A DNA stretch of 64,000 bases from JAPOXR01 sp965214695 (GCA_965214695.1 OZ243967.1:744001-808000); one strand, 5' to 3'; shown: positions 9,401-18,028, numbered from the stretch's first letter. A program made the numbers and translations. Notes: a model not told the origin generated them from the letters alone.

Positions 9401-11792
9401 TCTCGATCAGCACCTTTGGTGTCGCGGTCAGCCTGAAATGCATGACCGTGGGCGCGTCTGGGGCGGTGAAGGTGGCAGTTTGACCGTCCCTCTGCACGCC
9501 TCCCTGGACGACCGTGGTCGAGTTCGGGCCGTCCACCTGCTGCCAGCGCCAGGCAATGTCGCTTTCGGCCCAGGGCCCGGTGGCCGTGCCTGAAAGGGTG
9601 ACCTTAGCGCCGGCGGCGACCGTCTGATCGGTGCCGGCATTCGCCGTCGGCCTGAACGGGGCGCCGGGGTTGCGTTCCAAATAATGTGTCGCCAACGCCA
9701 GATTGTTCTTGAACACGCCATCCGGCAGCGATGAAAGGTTGTTGTCATTCAGATACAGAACCCTGAGATTTGTGAGACTGTCAAAGACGCCTGGCCGCAG
9801 CGTCGTCAGCTGGTTGTTGTCCAGATCCAGCGTCATCAACCCCGCGAGGTCGTCGAAGATGCCCGCCGGCAGCGTTGTCAGGCTGTTTCGATCCATCCGC
9901 AGGCGCTTCAGATTGGTGAGCCCGTCGAAATCGCCCGCCTTCAGGCTGCTCAACCCCTTACTGAGCAAATTCAGGGGGTTGCTGTGGACGTCGCCGGCGA
10001 TGGCCGCCAGCTGTGTGTCGGTCACGTCGCGGCAGTGGCGGACGCCGGGGATCATGCGGACAATCTCGTCGCGCACCGCCTTCGTGCGCCCGCAGATGCC
10101 GGCGTGCTCGACCGTGACCGGCCATTCCGGCGACCAGTGACGACGGGTTTCATGGGCCCAGGTGAAGTCACGTTCTGCCGAGATCACAAGCCTGGTGTCG
10201 CCGACGCCGACGCCTTCCAAGCGCACCCACTGTTCGCGGCTGGAATCCGTGAAGGTCATGGTGTCCATGAGGACGCCGTCAACGAGAGGTTGCCCGTCCC
10301 TTCTTGTCGCCCTGAGCACGTTGTTGATCGGCTCGGTAAAGAGATGGACGCTGACACTGCCGCTGCTTCCGTTGGGCAGTATCCTTTCGCCAATCCTGAT
10401 CTCGAAATCCCTGGTGTCTCCCTCGGCCAGGGTGATCGTCTTGCCCGCCGGGGGCAGGCCCGATGCCTTGCTCTCCGCCTCGATCTCGATCTCAACCGGC
10501 GGCGCTGCCTCTTTGACGCGGACCCAGACCGTCCAGCTCTGGTCAACTTCGCCGTAATTGACGCGGCGCTTGGCGCCGTCGAAATCGCCCTGCTCCCCCT
10601 GGATGACGTGCTTGAGGGGCACCGCATCCGGGAAATGATCGGTGCAGGCCACCTTGGCCTTGACCGTTTGCCACTGGTCCCAGTTGGACGGCGTGAAGGT
10701 CAGCGTCGGCTTGCCGGCACCGCCGCGGCCGTTCGAGGCCCTCCTGTCGCGGCCGACAAGGACGCGGTTCAGTGTCCGGTGGCCGTTGTTGCCCCACCAG
10801 ATGAGGTCGTTGGGGTCATAGACATTGACCTTCACCGTCGCCGACGGCTTCGTCGTCAGCCTGACCTCGTACTCCGGGTACTCCTCCCCGTCGGTGGGCA
10901 TGGCGGGAAGCTCCATGCTTGCCCCAGGGGCTGAAAGCATGCCGGTCCTCCAGGGCGCGGTGACTTTCCGGGCGCGCTCCCGGAGTTGTTGGGCAGATTC
11001 TCCCTCCCTCTTTTCGATCTTGTTGCCGGATGGATCGTAGTATTCGAACTCGCCGCAGCCTTGGCTCTCGTTCCAGGTCAGGTGCGTGGTGCTGAACTCC
11101 AGGCCGGGCGGGGCCTTTGCCGTGCCGTTGAGGCGGATCTTCAGGGTCTGCGCGCTAGTTTCTTGCCAGTTGGTGGTGATGCCCGTGTTGTCGGCGGCCG
11201 GTCGGGAGAGGCGCGCATTGGTTATAGCGAAATTGTCGACGCCAGGGCGGTTAGATGCCGTGGTCTGGATCTGTGCGAAGTCCGCATCGCGCTGACCGGC
11301 CACATCAAGCACGAGGAAGTATTGGCCTGTCGGATCAAGGTCGATGCCGCCAGCCGGCGCTGTGAATCTCATGAGCCGGTCGGCGGAAAATGACGTACCC
11401 GTGGGGTTGGTCAGGCGGCCGACAAGCGCGCCCGGGTCATTGGTGCCAACCAAGCGCCGGATTTCGACCTTAAGGACAGTGCTGTCGAATGCGCTCGAGC
11501 GTGTTGCCGACGCGAACTCGATGTCAACGCTCTCCAGCCGGTAGCCCCCGGCATTGCCGCCGGCCACGAAGAACTGGGCGTGGTCGTGCTCGAAGGTCAC
11601 CGCTGTGCCGTCCGCCTGACCGATATTGCTGACGAGCACCTGCTGCGCCTGAACCCCGGCAGCCAGGGCGAAGAGCGGCAGGGCGAGCAGTGCCGCGGCC
11701 AGGCGGCGGCGCAGATGGCGAGTGGTGCTGGCAGAAGGCTCAGGCCGGGAGGCGGAGCGCCTCAGGCGGCGGCGCCATGCGAGCGCGCTCAT
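6468..11792 (-). CDS. Giant autotransporter with leucine-rich repeats and Calx-beta domains
   Basis: 1774 residues. An N-terminal signal has a long basic region (RRRLRR, HLRRR) then LAAALLALPLFALAAGVQA, with likely cleavage after residue 49. Residues about 600-700 contain leucine-rich repeats of the LTTLPAGIFDDLAGLMTLDL type. A PKD-like fold follows at about 710-825 (TANAGTDQTVAAGAKVTLSG). Three Calx-beta-like repeats occupy about 940-1280 (SAITEGGNASFTITADPAP, GVTEGTDAAFTVTADPVPA, MNENQHNGWFTVTLSE). From about 1367 a C-terminal barrel ends in VGVTLRW, with a terminal aromatic residue as in type V secreted proteins. A role in adhesion or host/surface contact is inferred from the domains. The ATG used here has no Shine-Dalgarno sequence and directly abuts the octanucleotide array; see the alternative upstream start at 12015. 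Confidence 0.88.
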   Translation of the reverse strand: MSALAWRRRLRRSASRPEPSASTTRHLRRRLAAALLALPLFALAAGVQAQQVLVSNIGQADGTAVTFEHDHAQFFVAGGNAGGYRLESVDIEFASATRSSAFDSTVLKVEIRRLVGTNDPGALVGRLTNPTGTSFSADRLMRFTAPAGGIDLDPTGQYFLVLDVAGQRDADFAQIQTTASNRPGVDNFAITNARLSRPAADNTGITTNWQETSAQTLKIRLNGTAKAPPGLEFSTTHLTWNESQGCGEFEYYDPSGNKIEKREGESAQQLRERARKVTAPWRTGMLSAPGASMELPAMPTDGEEYPEYEVRLTTKPSATVKVNVYDPNDLIWWGNNGHRTLNRVLVGRDRRASNGRGGAGKPTLTFTPSNWDQWQTVKAKVACTDHFPDAVPLKHVIQGEQGDFDGAKRRVNYGEVDQSWTVWVRVKEAAPPVEIEIEAESKASGLPPAGKTITLAEGDTRDFEIRIGERILPNGSSGSVSVHLFTEPINNVLRATRRDGQPLVDGVLMDTMTFTDSSREQWVRLEGVGVGDTRLVISAERDFTWAHETRRHWSPEWPVTVEHAGICGRTKAVRDEIVRMIPGVRHCRDVTDTQLAAIAGDVHSNPLNLLSKGLSSLKAGDFDGLTNLKRLRMDRNSLTTLPAGIFDDLAGLMTLDLDNNQLTTLRPGVFDSLTNLRVLYLNDNNLSSLPDGVFKNNLALATHYLERNPGAPFRPTANAGTDQTVAAGAKVTLSGTATGPWAESDIAWRWQQVDGPNSTTVVQGGVQRDGQTATFTAPDAPTVMHFRLTATPKVLIETRPNSSGGTSNTSRRRGILDGFAWVTITVGGGQGSPQQNEDAQPASVETPSCVSAELMADAQLATTETWRTSPGHVERWSRVLAAFGEENSYSNNPMTTHEAQAQADRGLQRWAPVAPALECLASPPQETPQQEEEEEVTPTTPILSLSAGSAITEGGNASFTITADPAPQSDFTIAYTVTETGDFLDAPGAGARTATLAAGATSTTLTVATVDDAADEADGSVTVTIDTASGYSIATGKGSGAVAVTDNDTPVVSITAGPGVTEGTDAAFTVTADPVPAAPLDVALTVGQSGDFATSGQTGQRTVTIPAAGSMTVEVTTVDDSTDEPDGSVTATVQTGTGYTLAAAPANAATVTVTDNDATTPSTGPTISIADATMNENQHNGWFTVTLSEKVAWPVHVYYATRDSNPVSAVAGQDYLAWKRSWQLRARFRPGQTETKIHVVLYNDSHDEDPETFEMVLFDAGVNGPPDVSVSIADGVAIGTITNSDPMPAAFLSRFGRTVAQQALDGIETRLAAERSPATSATIAGQALALGTSGQATEGNPLDDLLARPGPTEADPFGHHPPEPLSMTAREALLASSFTTTGETASGSLAIWGRAARDSFDGQEGTFSLDGTATTAMLGADYARDRWLLGMALLQSSADGSYADTDVTPRPEGQACPPGEAGQTPCGEAIRAGDGKVKTSLTAIVPYASIQTSERLRFWGALGHGTGEVTLTPEVGGTLTADTSWQMAAAGLRAELAALGSGTLHLTSDALWSRTRSDKTHALAASDATVTRLRAGMEASWQIGLESGATLTPGLEVGARHDGGDAERGAGIELGGSLGFRDPASGFAMDLSARKLIAHDDDEFEENGLAASFIFDPRPDSARGLSVSLRQDAGKATGGVDALFMPEALERQDTGSAATTAEAAYGLAALAGRFTIAPHARLRMDDASRDTTLGLRLTPERGAPDLSLGLEATRRENGAAAPVHGVGVGVTLRW

Positions 11793-12015
11793 GCCGGTGA
11801 TCCGGTGATCCGGTGATCCGGTGATCCGGTGATCCGGTGATCCGGTGATCCGGTGATCCGGTGATCCGGTGATCCGGTGATCCGGTGATCCGGTGATTAT
11901 GGTTTTTGGGGCCCGCAGGCCTTGTCAAGTGCTTTTTCAGGATATGCGTCATGCGCCCGGTCATGGCCGCAAGGGCTGAACGGATTGTCATCCGTCCTTC
12001 GCGTATCGTGATCAC
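11740..12015 (-). CDS. Leader reading frame that crosses the octanucleotide array
   Basis: It opens at a GTG with AGGGAG 7 bases upstream (12023-12028), the best ribosome binding site in this region. It reads MITIREGRMTIRSALAAM, then through the array as a repeating SPDHRITG octapeptide, and ends inside the autotransporter gene in another frame. It is probably not an independent gene. It is more likely the true 5' end of the autotransporter, currently out of frame: gain of one 8-bp unit, or loss of two, would fuse it in frame with the 1774-residue ORF. Confidence 0.45.
   Translation of the reverse strand: MITIREGRMTIRSALAAMTGRMTHILKKHLTRPAGPKNHNHRITGSPDHRITGSPDHRITGSPDHRITGSPDHRHERARMAPPPEALRLPA
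11794..11896. repeat. Octanucleotide tandem repeat, 12 perfect copies plus one imperfect
   Basis: The unit TCCGGTGA on the plus strand (TCACCGGA in the gene direction) is repeated exactly 12 times from 11801 to 11896, with one degenerate copy at 11793-11800. The array ends immediately before the autotransporter ATG. Eight is not a multiple of three and the unit has no stop codon in any frame, so copy-number change by strand slippage would shift the reading frame without introducing a stop within the array. Confidence 0.97.
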
Positions 12016-12095
12016 TGCCCGTCTCCCTGCCCGTTGCCCGGACCGGGTACCAAACGAATACCCCTGACCGAAGCATTGCCTGTCATTTTTTTTGG

Positions 12096-12124
12096 AACAT
12101 ACACCGAATTCGGCAGATGATCAA
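12096..12124 (-). promoter_or_regulatory. Candidate sigma-70 promoter for the autotransporter
   Basis: On the minus strand TTGATC and TATGTT are separated by exactly 17 bases; each matches 4 of 6 consensus positions. Transcription would start near 12088, inside an eight-A tract (12086-12093 as T on the plus strand). That is about 70 bases before the GTG at 12015 and about 300 bases before the ATG at 11792. Confidence 0.4.
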
Positions 12125-12617
12125 ACTGGAATTTTCTACAGTGGCGGGCATTCCGGCTGGTCCGTGGCCCTGGCGCAGAGGGCAGGAGTTTCCTTTTTTG
12201 GCAGGCCGGGGTGAGACGCGCCCCATTCTGGGTGGTGCGGATTGCCGCGCGGCAATATGGCGGAAATGCGGGGCCTCTTTTCTGCCGGCGACGGGCATGC
12301 CTGCATGGCCGGGGGTGATGTGAACTTCGAGCCGGAGCGGCCGGGCGTCTGGCCGGAGACGGGGCGGAGCGTATTTCGCATCGGGGGGCTGGCAGCAGGC
12401 AGGTGCGGGGTTGGAATTGGTGGTGGGTTTTCGGGCAATGCAGCCGGGTGCTGGCCCTGGAGGCATTTCGGGGCACTGGTTCGATCCTGCCTGGAGATGG
12501 GGGCGGCTTCATGGAAATCGGAACTGCGTGGCGACATTGACGGCCAAACATGTCATAAGCCGCACCGGCGTGGATGCCTGCTGGCCAGGCACGGCATGGC
12601 AGAGAGGAAGGAGCCGC
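12125..12617. other. Divergent intergenic region, no gene supported
   Basis: About 490 bases between the autotransporter promoter and the aminotransferase start. It has no ORF with recognisable features. It holds a perfect 16-bp palindrome at 12241-12256 (arms ATTGCCGC), a possible operator. The upstream extension of the aminotransferase frame to 12411 lacks a ribosome binding site and reads as non-protein. Confidence 0.5.
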
Positions 12618-13808
12618 ATGGTGATCGGCATCAATCCGCTGATGGGTGCGACGGCACGGCCCCCGGTCATGGAAGCGAGACGCTGGCTGGACACCGCATC
12701 GCCGGCGCCCGGATACGATTTGCTCGACCTGTCGCAGGCCGCTCCGGTGGCGCCGCCGCCAAAGTCGCTGCGCACGGCAATTGCCGAATTTGCCGTCAAT
12801 GATCAGCGGGCGCATGTCTACGGTCCGGTGCTCGGCGATGACGAGCTTCGCGGTGAGATCGCCAGCCGGTGGTCGCAAGCCTACGCCGGGGCGATCGAGG
12901 ACTCGCAGGTCGCGGTCACTTCGGGCTGCAACCAGGCCTTCGTGGCGGCCATGTCGGTGCTGGCCGGGGCCGGCGACTCGGTCATCATCACCACGCCGTG
13001 GTATTTCAATCACAAGATGTGGCTGGACATGATGGGCATCGAGGCCCGGGTGCCACCAGTCACGCCAGACCTCGTTCCGGATCCGGACGCCATCGCCAGC
13101 CTGGTCTCCGGCACCACCAGGGCCATCGTGCTGATCTCGCCGAACAATCCCACCGGCGTCGAATATCCTGCCAGAATCATGCGGGCGGCGCTGGAGCTGG
13201 CGCGAAGGCACCGGCTGGCACTCATCGTCGACGAGACCTACCGTGATTTCGATTCCCGGGCCGGGCCGGTGCACGACCTGTTTTCCGACCCTGAATGGCC
13301 GGACACGCTGATTCACCTCTACTCCTTTTCGAAGGCCTTCCGGCTGACAGGCCACCGGGTCGGCGCCGTCATCGCCGCACGGGGCATCCTGGTCGAAATC
13401 GAGAAATTCCTTGACACCGTCGCCATCTGCCCGGGCCGGATCGGCCAGCATGCGGCGCTGTACGGGTTGCGCAATCTTGGCGACTGGCTGGCCGGCGAGC
13501 GCCGGGAAATCCTGCGGCGGCGGCAATGCATCGAGCAGGGATATTCCCGGCTCGACGGGTGGAGACTTCCCGGATGCGGCGCATATTTTGCCTATGCCGA
13601 ATACCCGTTTGCGCTGCCGTCCAGCCAGTTCGTGCTGAAACTTCTCGAGGACCGGGCAATCCTGACCCTGCCGGGATCCATGTTCGGCCAGGAGGATCAC
13701 GGGCAGGCCCCGTGCCGCCAGATCCGGATTGCCTGCGCAAATGTCGATGCCGCCGGCATTGCCGACCTCTTTGCCCGCCTGGAAGACTATTGCCCTGCCG
13801 GCTGCTGA
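12618..13808 (+). CDS. Class I/II pyridoxal-phosphate aminotransferase
   Basis: A 396-residue fold-type I aminotransferase. The nucleotide-binding TSGCNQAF region, the SPNNPTGV motif (about residue 174), VDETYRDF and the PLP lysine in SFSKAF (K239) are all visible. The substrate cannot be told from sequence; aromatic amino acids, aspartate or a cluster-specific amine are possible. The start is the ATG preceded by GGAAGGAG at 4-5 bases; the frame extends upstream to 12411 without a better start. It is followed 170 bases later by ppiD and is probably an independent unit. Confidence 0.85.
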   Translation: MVIGINPLMGATARPPVMEARRWLDTASPAPGYDLLDLSQAAPVAPPPKSLRTAIAEFAVNDQRAHVYGPVLGDDELRGEIASRWSQAYAGAIEDSQVAVTSGCNQAFVAAMSVLAGAGDSVIITTPWYFNHKMWLDMMGIEARVPPVTPDLVPDPDAIASLVSGTTRAIVLISPNNPTGVEYPARIMRAALELARRHRLALIVDETYRDFDSRAGPVHDLFSDPEWPDTLIHLYSFSKAFRLTGHRVGAVIAARGILVEIEKFLDTVAICPGRIGQHAALYGLRNLGDWLAGERREILRRRQCIEQGYSRLDGWRLPGCGAYFAYAEYPFALPSSQFVLKLLEDRAILTLPGSMFGQEDHGQAPCRQIRIACANVDAAGIADLFARLEDYCPAGC

Positions 13809-13978
13809 CCAGGCCGGCGGGTGGGATGCCCCGTGCTGGCCCTGCCGGCACATTGGCGGCGATGGAGGTCGAGGCGGTGCGCCGGATGCCACCGGCGTTC
13901 GGCGGCGGAATCTCCGCCTTGTAACCTGCCCCCACTATCCCTAGAACTCACCGACTTTGGAACTCATCGAGCTACGAC

Positions 13979-15841
13979 ATGGCAAAGGCGCTCCAGGCAT
14001 CCCCCAAGAACAAGGTCGCTTGGGTATTGATCATCCTGCTGATTCTCGGCCTGGCCGGGTTTGGGATTGGCGGGTTTTCGACTTCGGTCCGTGCCGTCGG
14101 CTCGGTCGGCGACCGGGAAATCTCCGTCGATGAATATGTCCGCGCCCTGCAGCAACGGATGGCCGGATACTCGCGGCAATTCGGGACCAACCTGACCACC
14201 GACCAGGCCATACGTTTCGGGATCGACCGGGAGGTGCTCGAGGCGCTGTTCCTGCGGGCAACCGTTGACAACGAGGCCAACCGGATCGGCATCTCGGTCA
14301 GTGACGAGACCGTGCTGAACCGTCTGTACTCCATGCCGGAGTTCTTTGGCGCCGACGACAAGTTCGATCGTGCAAGCTATGATTTCCTGCTGGAGCGGTC
14401 CGGGCTGACCGAGGCCGAACTGGACCAGCAGATCAGGGATGAGGAGACCCGGAACATCCTGGCGGCATCAGTCTCGGGCGGCTTTGCCGCATCGCAGACC
14501 TACCAGGAGCGCATGATCGAATACCGGTTCTCGACCAGGGACATCACCTGGACCGCGCTCGGCATCGATCAGCTGCCAGAGGCGGTTCCCGAACCGACCA
14601 GCGCCCAGCTGCGGGAGTTTTATGACAGCAATCCGGAGCTGTTCACCCGGCCCGAACTGAAGGAGTTGACCCATGTCAGCCTGACCCCCGGGATGCTGGC
14701 CAACCCGGCGGAGATTGCCGAGGAGGCGCTGCGTGCCGAATACGAAAACCGGATCAGCACCTACAATGTTCCGGAGCGCCGCAACGTCAATCGCCTGGTC
14801 TTTCCCGACCGGCAACAGGCCGACGAGGCGAAGACCCGCCTCGACGATGAGGAGATCACCTTCGATGAATTGCTTGCCGAGCGGGGCATACAGCTGCCGG
14901 ATACCGAGCTTGGCGATGTCAGCAGGTCGGATCTTGGCAGCGAGGCGGCCAGCCTGCTCTTTGCCGGCGATGATATCGGGGTCTACGGGCCGGTCAATTC
15001 GGCGCTCGGGCCGGCGATCTTTCGCGTCAATGCGGTCCTGGCCGGACGCCTGACCAGATTCGAGGAAGCCCGTGACGAGTTGGCGGCGGCGCTGGCCGAG
15101 GAAGAGGGTCGCAACCGGATCGCCGAGAATGTGGTGCATTACGAGGATCTGCTGGCCGGCGGTGCCAGCCTGGAGGAGTTGGCGGCCGATACCGACTTCC
15201 GGCTGTCGAGCATGACATTCGACGGAAATCCCGGCGACGGCGTGGCCGGCCAGCCGGTCTTCCTTGCCGCGGTCAGCGCACTCGGCGAGGATGATGTCGG
15301 CGGATTCCCGGAACTTGCCGACCTTCCCGATGGCGGCCTGTTTGCCATTCGGCTCGACAATATCGTGCCGCCAGCGCTGCAGCCATTCGACCAGGTTGCC
15401 GGCGAGGTCGAGGAAGCCTGGCGCCAGGAACGGGCCGAACAACTCCTCCGGGAACACGCCGATGAACTGCGCTCCAGCCTGGAATCGGGATCGACATTCG
15501 AGGAGCTTGGGCTTGTTGCCACCAGCGACCAGGGAATTCGCCGAACGGGCAATCTTGCCGGCAGCCCGCCCGGCATGGTGCAGGAGTTGTTCGAGCTGGC
15601 GATTGGAGAATTTGCCGTCTCGGGTGATGGCGGGCTTCTGGCGATCGCCAGGCTCGATGCCATTTCTCCGGCGGACATGGAGTCCGAGGAGGTGGAGTCG
15701 GCCATGGAATTGCTGGCCTTGCGGTCCGAACTCGGCACCGGGGCCGATGCCTACCAGCTCTACTCCCGCTTCCTGCAGGAGGAGACCGGGATCGACCTGG
15801 ATCATGCAACCATTGAGTCGATACATGCGCAGCTGCCCTGA
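13979..15841 (+). CDS. ppiD: Periplasmic folding chaperone, SurA/PpiD-type peptidyl-prolyl isomerase
   Basis: 620 residues. One N-terminal membrane segment (VLIILLILGLAGFGIGGF, about residues 16-33) anchors a periplasmic body. A SurA-like N-terminal helical domain covers about 35-200, and a parvulin-like region about 255-355 (RRNVNRLVFPDRQQADEA onward). Length and layout match PpiD, which handles newly exported outer-membrane and secreted proteins. The isomerase core is weakly conserved, as in many PpiD proteins, so it may act mainly as a chaperone. trpE begins 10 bases after the stop, giving the ppiD-trpE junction common in alphaproteobacteria. Confidence 0.88.
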   Translation: MAKALQASPKNKVAWVLIILLILGLAGFGIGGFSTSVRAVGSVGDREISVDEYVRALQQRMAGYSRQFGTNLTTDQAIRFGIDREVLEALFLRATVDNEANRIGISVSDETVLNRLYSMPEFFGADDKFDRASYDFLLERSGLTEAELDQQIRDEETRNILAASVSGGFAASQTYQERMIEYRFSTRDITWTALGIDQLPEAVPEPTSAQLREFYDSNPELFTRPELKELTHVSLTPGMLANPAEIAEEALRAEYENRISTYNVPERRNVNRLVFPDRQQADEAKTRLDDEEITFDELLAERGIQLPDTELGDVSRSDLGSEAASLLFAGDDIGVYGPVNSALGPAIFRVNAVLAGRLTRFEEARDELAAALAEEEGRNRIAENVVHYEDLLAGGASLEELAADTDFRLSSMTFDGNPGDGVAGQPVFLAAVSALGEDDVGGFPELADLPDGGLFAIRLDNIVPPALQPFDQVAGEVEEAWRQERAEQLLREHADELRSSLESGSTFEELGLVATSDQGIRRTGNLAGSPPGMVQELFELAIGEFAVSGDGGLLAIARLDAISPADMESEEVESAMELLALRSELGTGADAYQLYSRFLQEETGIDLDHATIESIHAQLP

Positions 15842-15850
15842 GGGCCCGAC

Positions 15851-17371
15851 ATGAGAATCCTGCCCGGCTTTGAAGAATTCGCCGCGGGCTACGAGGCTGG
15901 CAGGAACCAGGTGGTGCACCTGACACTGGCAGCCGACCTCGCCACGCCAGTGTCGCTGGCGCTCGGGCTGGCCGGCGCCGACAAACACAGCTTCATCCTC
16001 GAGTCGGTCACCGGTGGAGAGACCCGCGGTCGATACTCGATAGTCGGCATGGATCCCGACCTGGTCTGGGAATGCACGGGCAACACCGCCAGGATCGACC
16101 GGACGGTACTGACCGGTTCTCGGCAATGGCAAGACGAGGAGGCAGCGCCACTCGATTCGCTCAGGGAACTGATCGAGGAATGCCGGATCGACTTGCCCGA
16201 TTCCCTGCCGTCGAGCTCGGCCGGCCTGTTCGGCTATCTCGGTTACGACATGGTGCGGCTTGTCGAAAGGCTGCCGGACATGAATGACGACCAGGTCGGC
16301 TGCCCGGATGCCATTCTGCTGCGGCCATCGGTGATCGCCGTCATCGATAGTGTGCGCAGCGATGTCACCGTCGTCAGCCCCGCCTGGCACCACCGCGACA
16401 TCTCGGCCCGCGAAGCCTATGACAAGGCTGTCGGCCGGGTTCGGTTGGCGGTGGAACGGATGTCGGAGCCCCTGCCGCGACCGGCACGCTTCGGCGGCCC
16501 GGGTACCGGTGCGGGCAGTTTGCAGGAGGGATTGAGCCGGGACGAGTTCATGGAAATCGTTCGCCGGGCAAAACACTACATTTGCGAGGGCGAAATCTTC
16601 CAGGTGGTGCTCAGCCAGCGTTGGCAGATAGATTTTGCCGGCGAACCGTTTTCCCTGTACCGGGCGCTGCGGCGGATCAACCCCTCACCTTTCATGTTTT
16701 TCTTCAATTTCGGCGATTTCCAGGTGATCGGGGCCAGCCCCGAAATCCTGGTCCGGGTGGCCGGTCGCCGGATTACCCTTCGACCGCTGGCCGGCAGCCG
16801 TCCACGCGGCAAGACCCCGGAGGAGGACAGGCTGCTTGGCGAGGAGCTTCTTGCCGACGAGAAGGAGCGGGCCGAGCATTTGATGCTGCTCGATTTGGGC
16901 AGGAACGATGTCGGCCGGGTGGCGAGGACCGGTTCGGTTCACCCGACGGAGATGTTCACCATCGAACGCTACTCGCACGTCATGCACATCGTGTCGAATG
17001 TCGAGGGCGAACTGGCAGACGGGCATGATGCCCTGTCGGCCTTGCTCGCCGGCCTGCCGGCCGGAACCGTCTCCGGTGCGCCGAAGATCCGGGCCATGGA
17101 AATCATCGATGAACTCGAGGGCGAAAAACGGGGCGTCTATGGCGGCGGGGTCGGCTATTTCTCGGCCAATGGGGACATGGACATGTGCATTGCGCTTCGC
17201 ACCTCGGTGCTGAAGGAAAACACGTTGTATGTGCAGGCAGGGGCGGGCATTGTCCATGACAGCGACCCTGGATCCGAATGGCAGGAAACCGTCAACAAGT
17301 CGCAGGCGTTGCGCAAGGCCTGCGAGGATGCCGCGATGTTTGCGGCCGACGGCCCGGCCAATGGCGGTTGA
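15851..17371 (+). CDS. trpE: Anthranilate synthase component I
   Basis: Converts chorismate and ammonia (or glutamine with TrpG) to anthranilate, the first step of tryptophan synthesis. 506 residues. The N-terminal feedback-binding motif FILESVTGGETRGRYS is intact. The catalytic half shows LAGSRPRGKTPEED, LLDLGRNDVGRV, GTVSGAPK and AGAGIVHDSDPGSE. GAGGG stands 6-7 bases before the ATG. There is no tryptophan-rich leader peptide in front of it, so classic attenuation is not apparent; transcription probably continues from ppiD. Confidence 0.97.
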   Translation: MRILPGFEEFAAGYEAGRNQVVHLTLAADLATPVSLALGLAGADKHSFILESVTGGETRGRYSIVGMDPDLVWECTGNTARIDRTVLTGSRQWQDEEAAPLDSLRELIEECRIDLPDSLPSSSAGLFGYLGYDMVRLVERLPDMNDDQVGCPDAILLRPSVIAVIDSVRSDVTVVSPAWHHRDISAREAYDKAVGRVRLAVERMSEPLPRPARFGGPGTGAGSLQEGLSRDEFMEIVRRAKHYICEGEIFQVVLSQRWQIDFAGEPFSLYRALRRINPSPFMFFFNFGDFQVIGASPEILVRVAGRRITLRPLAGSRPRGKTPEEDRLLGEELLADEKERAEHLMLLDLGRNDVGRVARTGSVHPTEMFTIERYSHVMHIVSNVEGELADGHDALSALLAGLPAGTVSGAPKIRAMEIIDELEGEKRGVYGGGVGYFSANGDMDMCIALRTSVLKENTLYVQAGAGIVHDSDPGSEWQETVNKSQALRKACEDAAMFAADGPANGG

Positions 17372-17446
17372 TGCCGGAGGAACTCACCCGCCGGGTCGCG
17401 GAATGGCTGTCGAGTTGCGCCGGCCGCCACCGGGGAACAAGGTCAC

Positions 17447-18028
17447 ATGTTGCTACTGATCGACAATTACGACAGCTTCACCTTCAACCTCGCACAGTAT
17501 CTTGGCGAACTCGGTGCGCAGGTCGCGGTTCGTCGCAATGACGAGATCACCATTGCCGGGATAGCCGAAATGGCACCGTCGGCCCTGGTGATGTCGCCCG
17601 GTCCGAGCACGCCCGACAATGCCGGTATCTGCCTCGAACTGGCCGCATGGGCCGCCGACCAGCGGGTGCCATTGCTGGGAATCTGCCTGGGACACCAGGC
17701 CATCGGCCAGGCCTTTGGTGGCAAGGTCGTTCGGTGCCATGAAATCGTCCATGGCAAGACTGGCCGAATCCACCATCGCGACTCGACATTGTTGGCTGAA
17801 TTGCCCTCCCCCTTCGATGCGACCCGCTACCACTCGCTGGTCCTTGACCGGGACCGGGTGCCGGAGGATTTTTCGGTAGTCGCCTGGAATGATGACCGGA
17901 TCATCATGGGGCTGCAGCACCGGACCCTTCCGATATTCGGTTTGCAATTCCACCCGGAGAGCATTGCGACCGAACATGGGCACGGGATCCTTGAGGCATT
18001 TCTGAAACTTGCCGGAGCTGGAACATGA
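17447..18028 (+). CDS. trpG: Anthranilate/aminodeoxychorismate synthase glutamine amidotransferase
   Basis: A 193-residue class I glutamine amidotransferase that supplies ammonia to TrpE. The nucleophile elbow GICLGHQAIGQ (catalytic Cys) and the FHPESI motif (His and Glu of the triad) are present, as is the N-terminal LLIDNYDSFTFN signature. Its position between trpE and trpD supports the tryptophan role; such subunits can also serve folate synthesis (PabA). The stop overlaps the trpD start (ATGA). Confidence 0.96.
   Translation: MLLLIDNYDSFTFNLAQYLGELGAQVAVRRNDEITIAGIAEMAPSALVMSPGPSTPDNAGICLELAAWAADQRVPLLGICLGHQAIGQAFGGKVVRCHEIVHGKTGRIHHRDSTLLAELPSPFDATRYHSLVLDRDRVPEDFSVVAWNDDRIIMGLQHRTLPIFGLQFHPESIATEHGHGILEAFLKLAGAGT

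Noticed and set aside
12012..13892. 626-residue minus-strand frame opposite the aminotransferase
   Set aside because: The plus strand carries SPNNPTG and the PLP lysine; the reverse frame is a shadow.
14468..16576. 702-residue minus-strand frame opposite ppiD and trpE
   Set aside because: Opposite two well-supported genes, with no protein family features.
17371..17541. Short frame between trpE and trpG as a possible leader peptide
   Set aside because: It has no tryptophan run, overlaps trpG and lacks attenuator stems.
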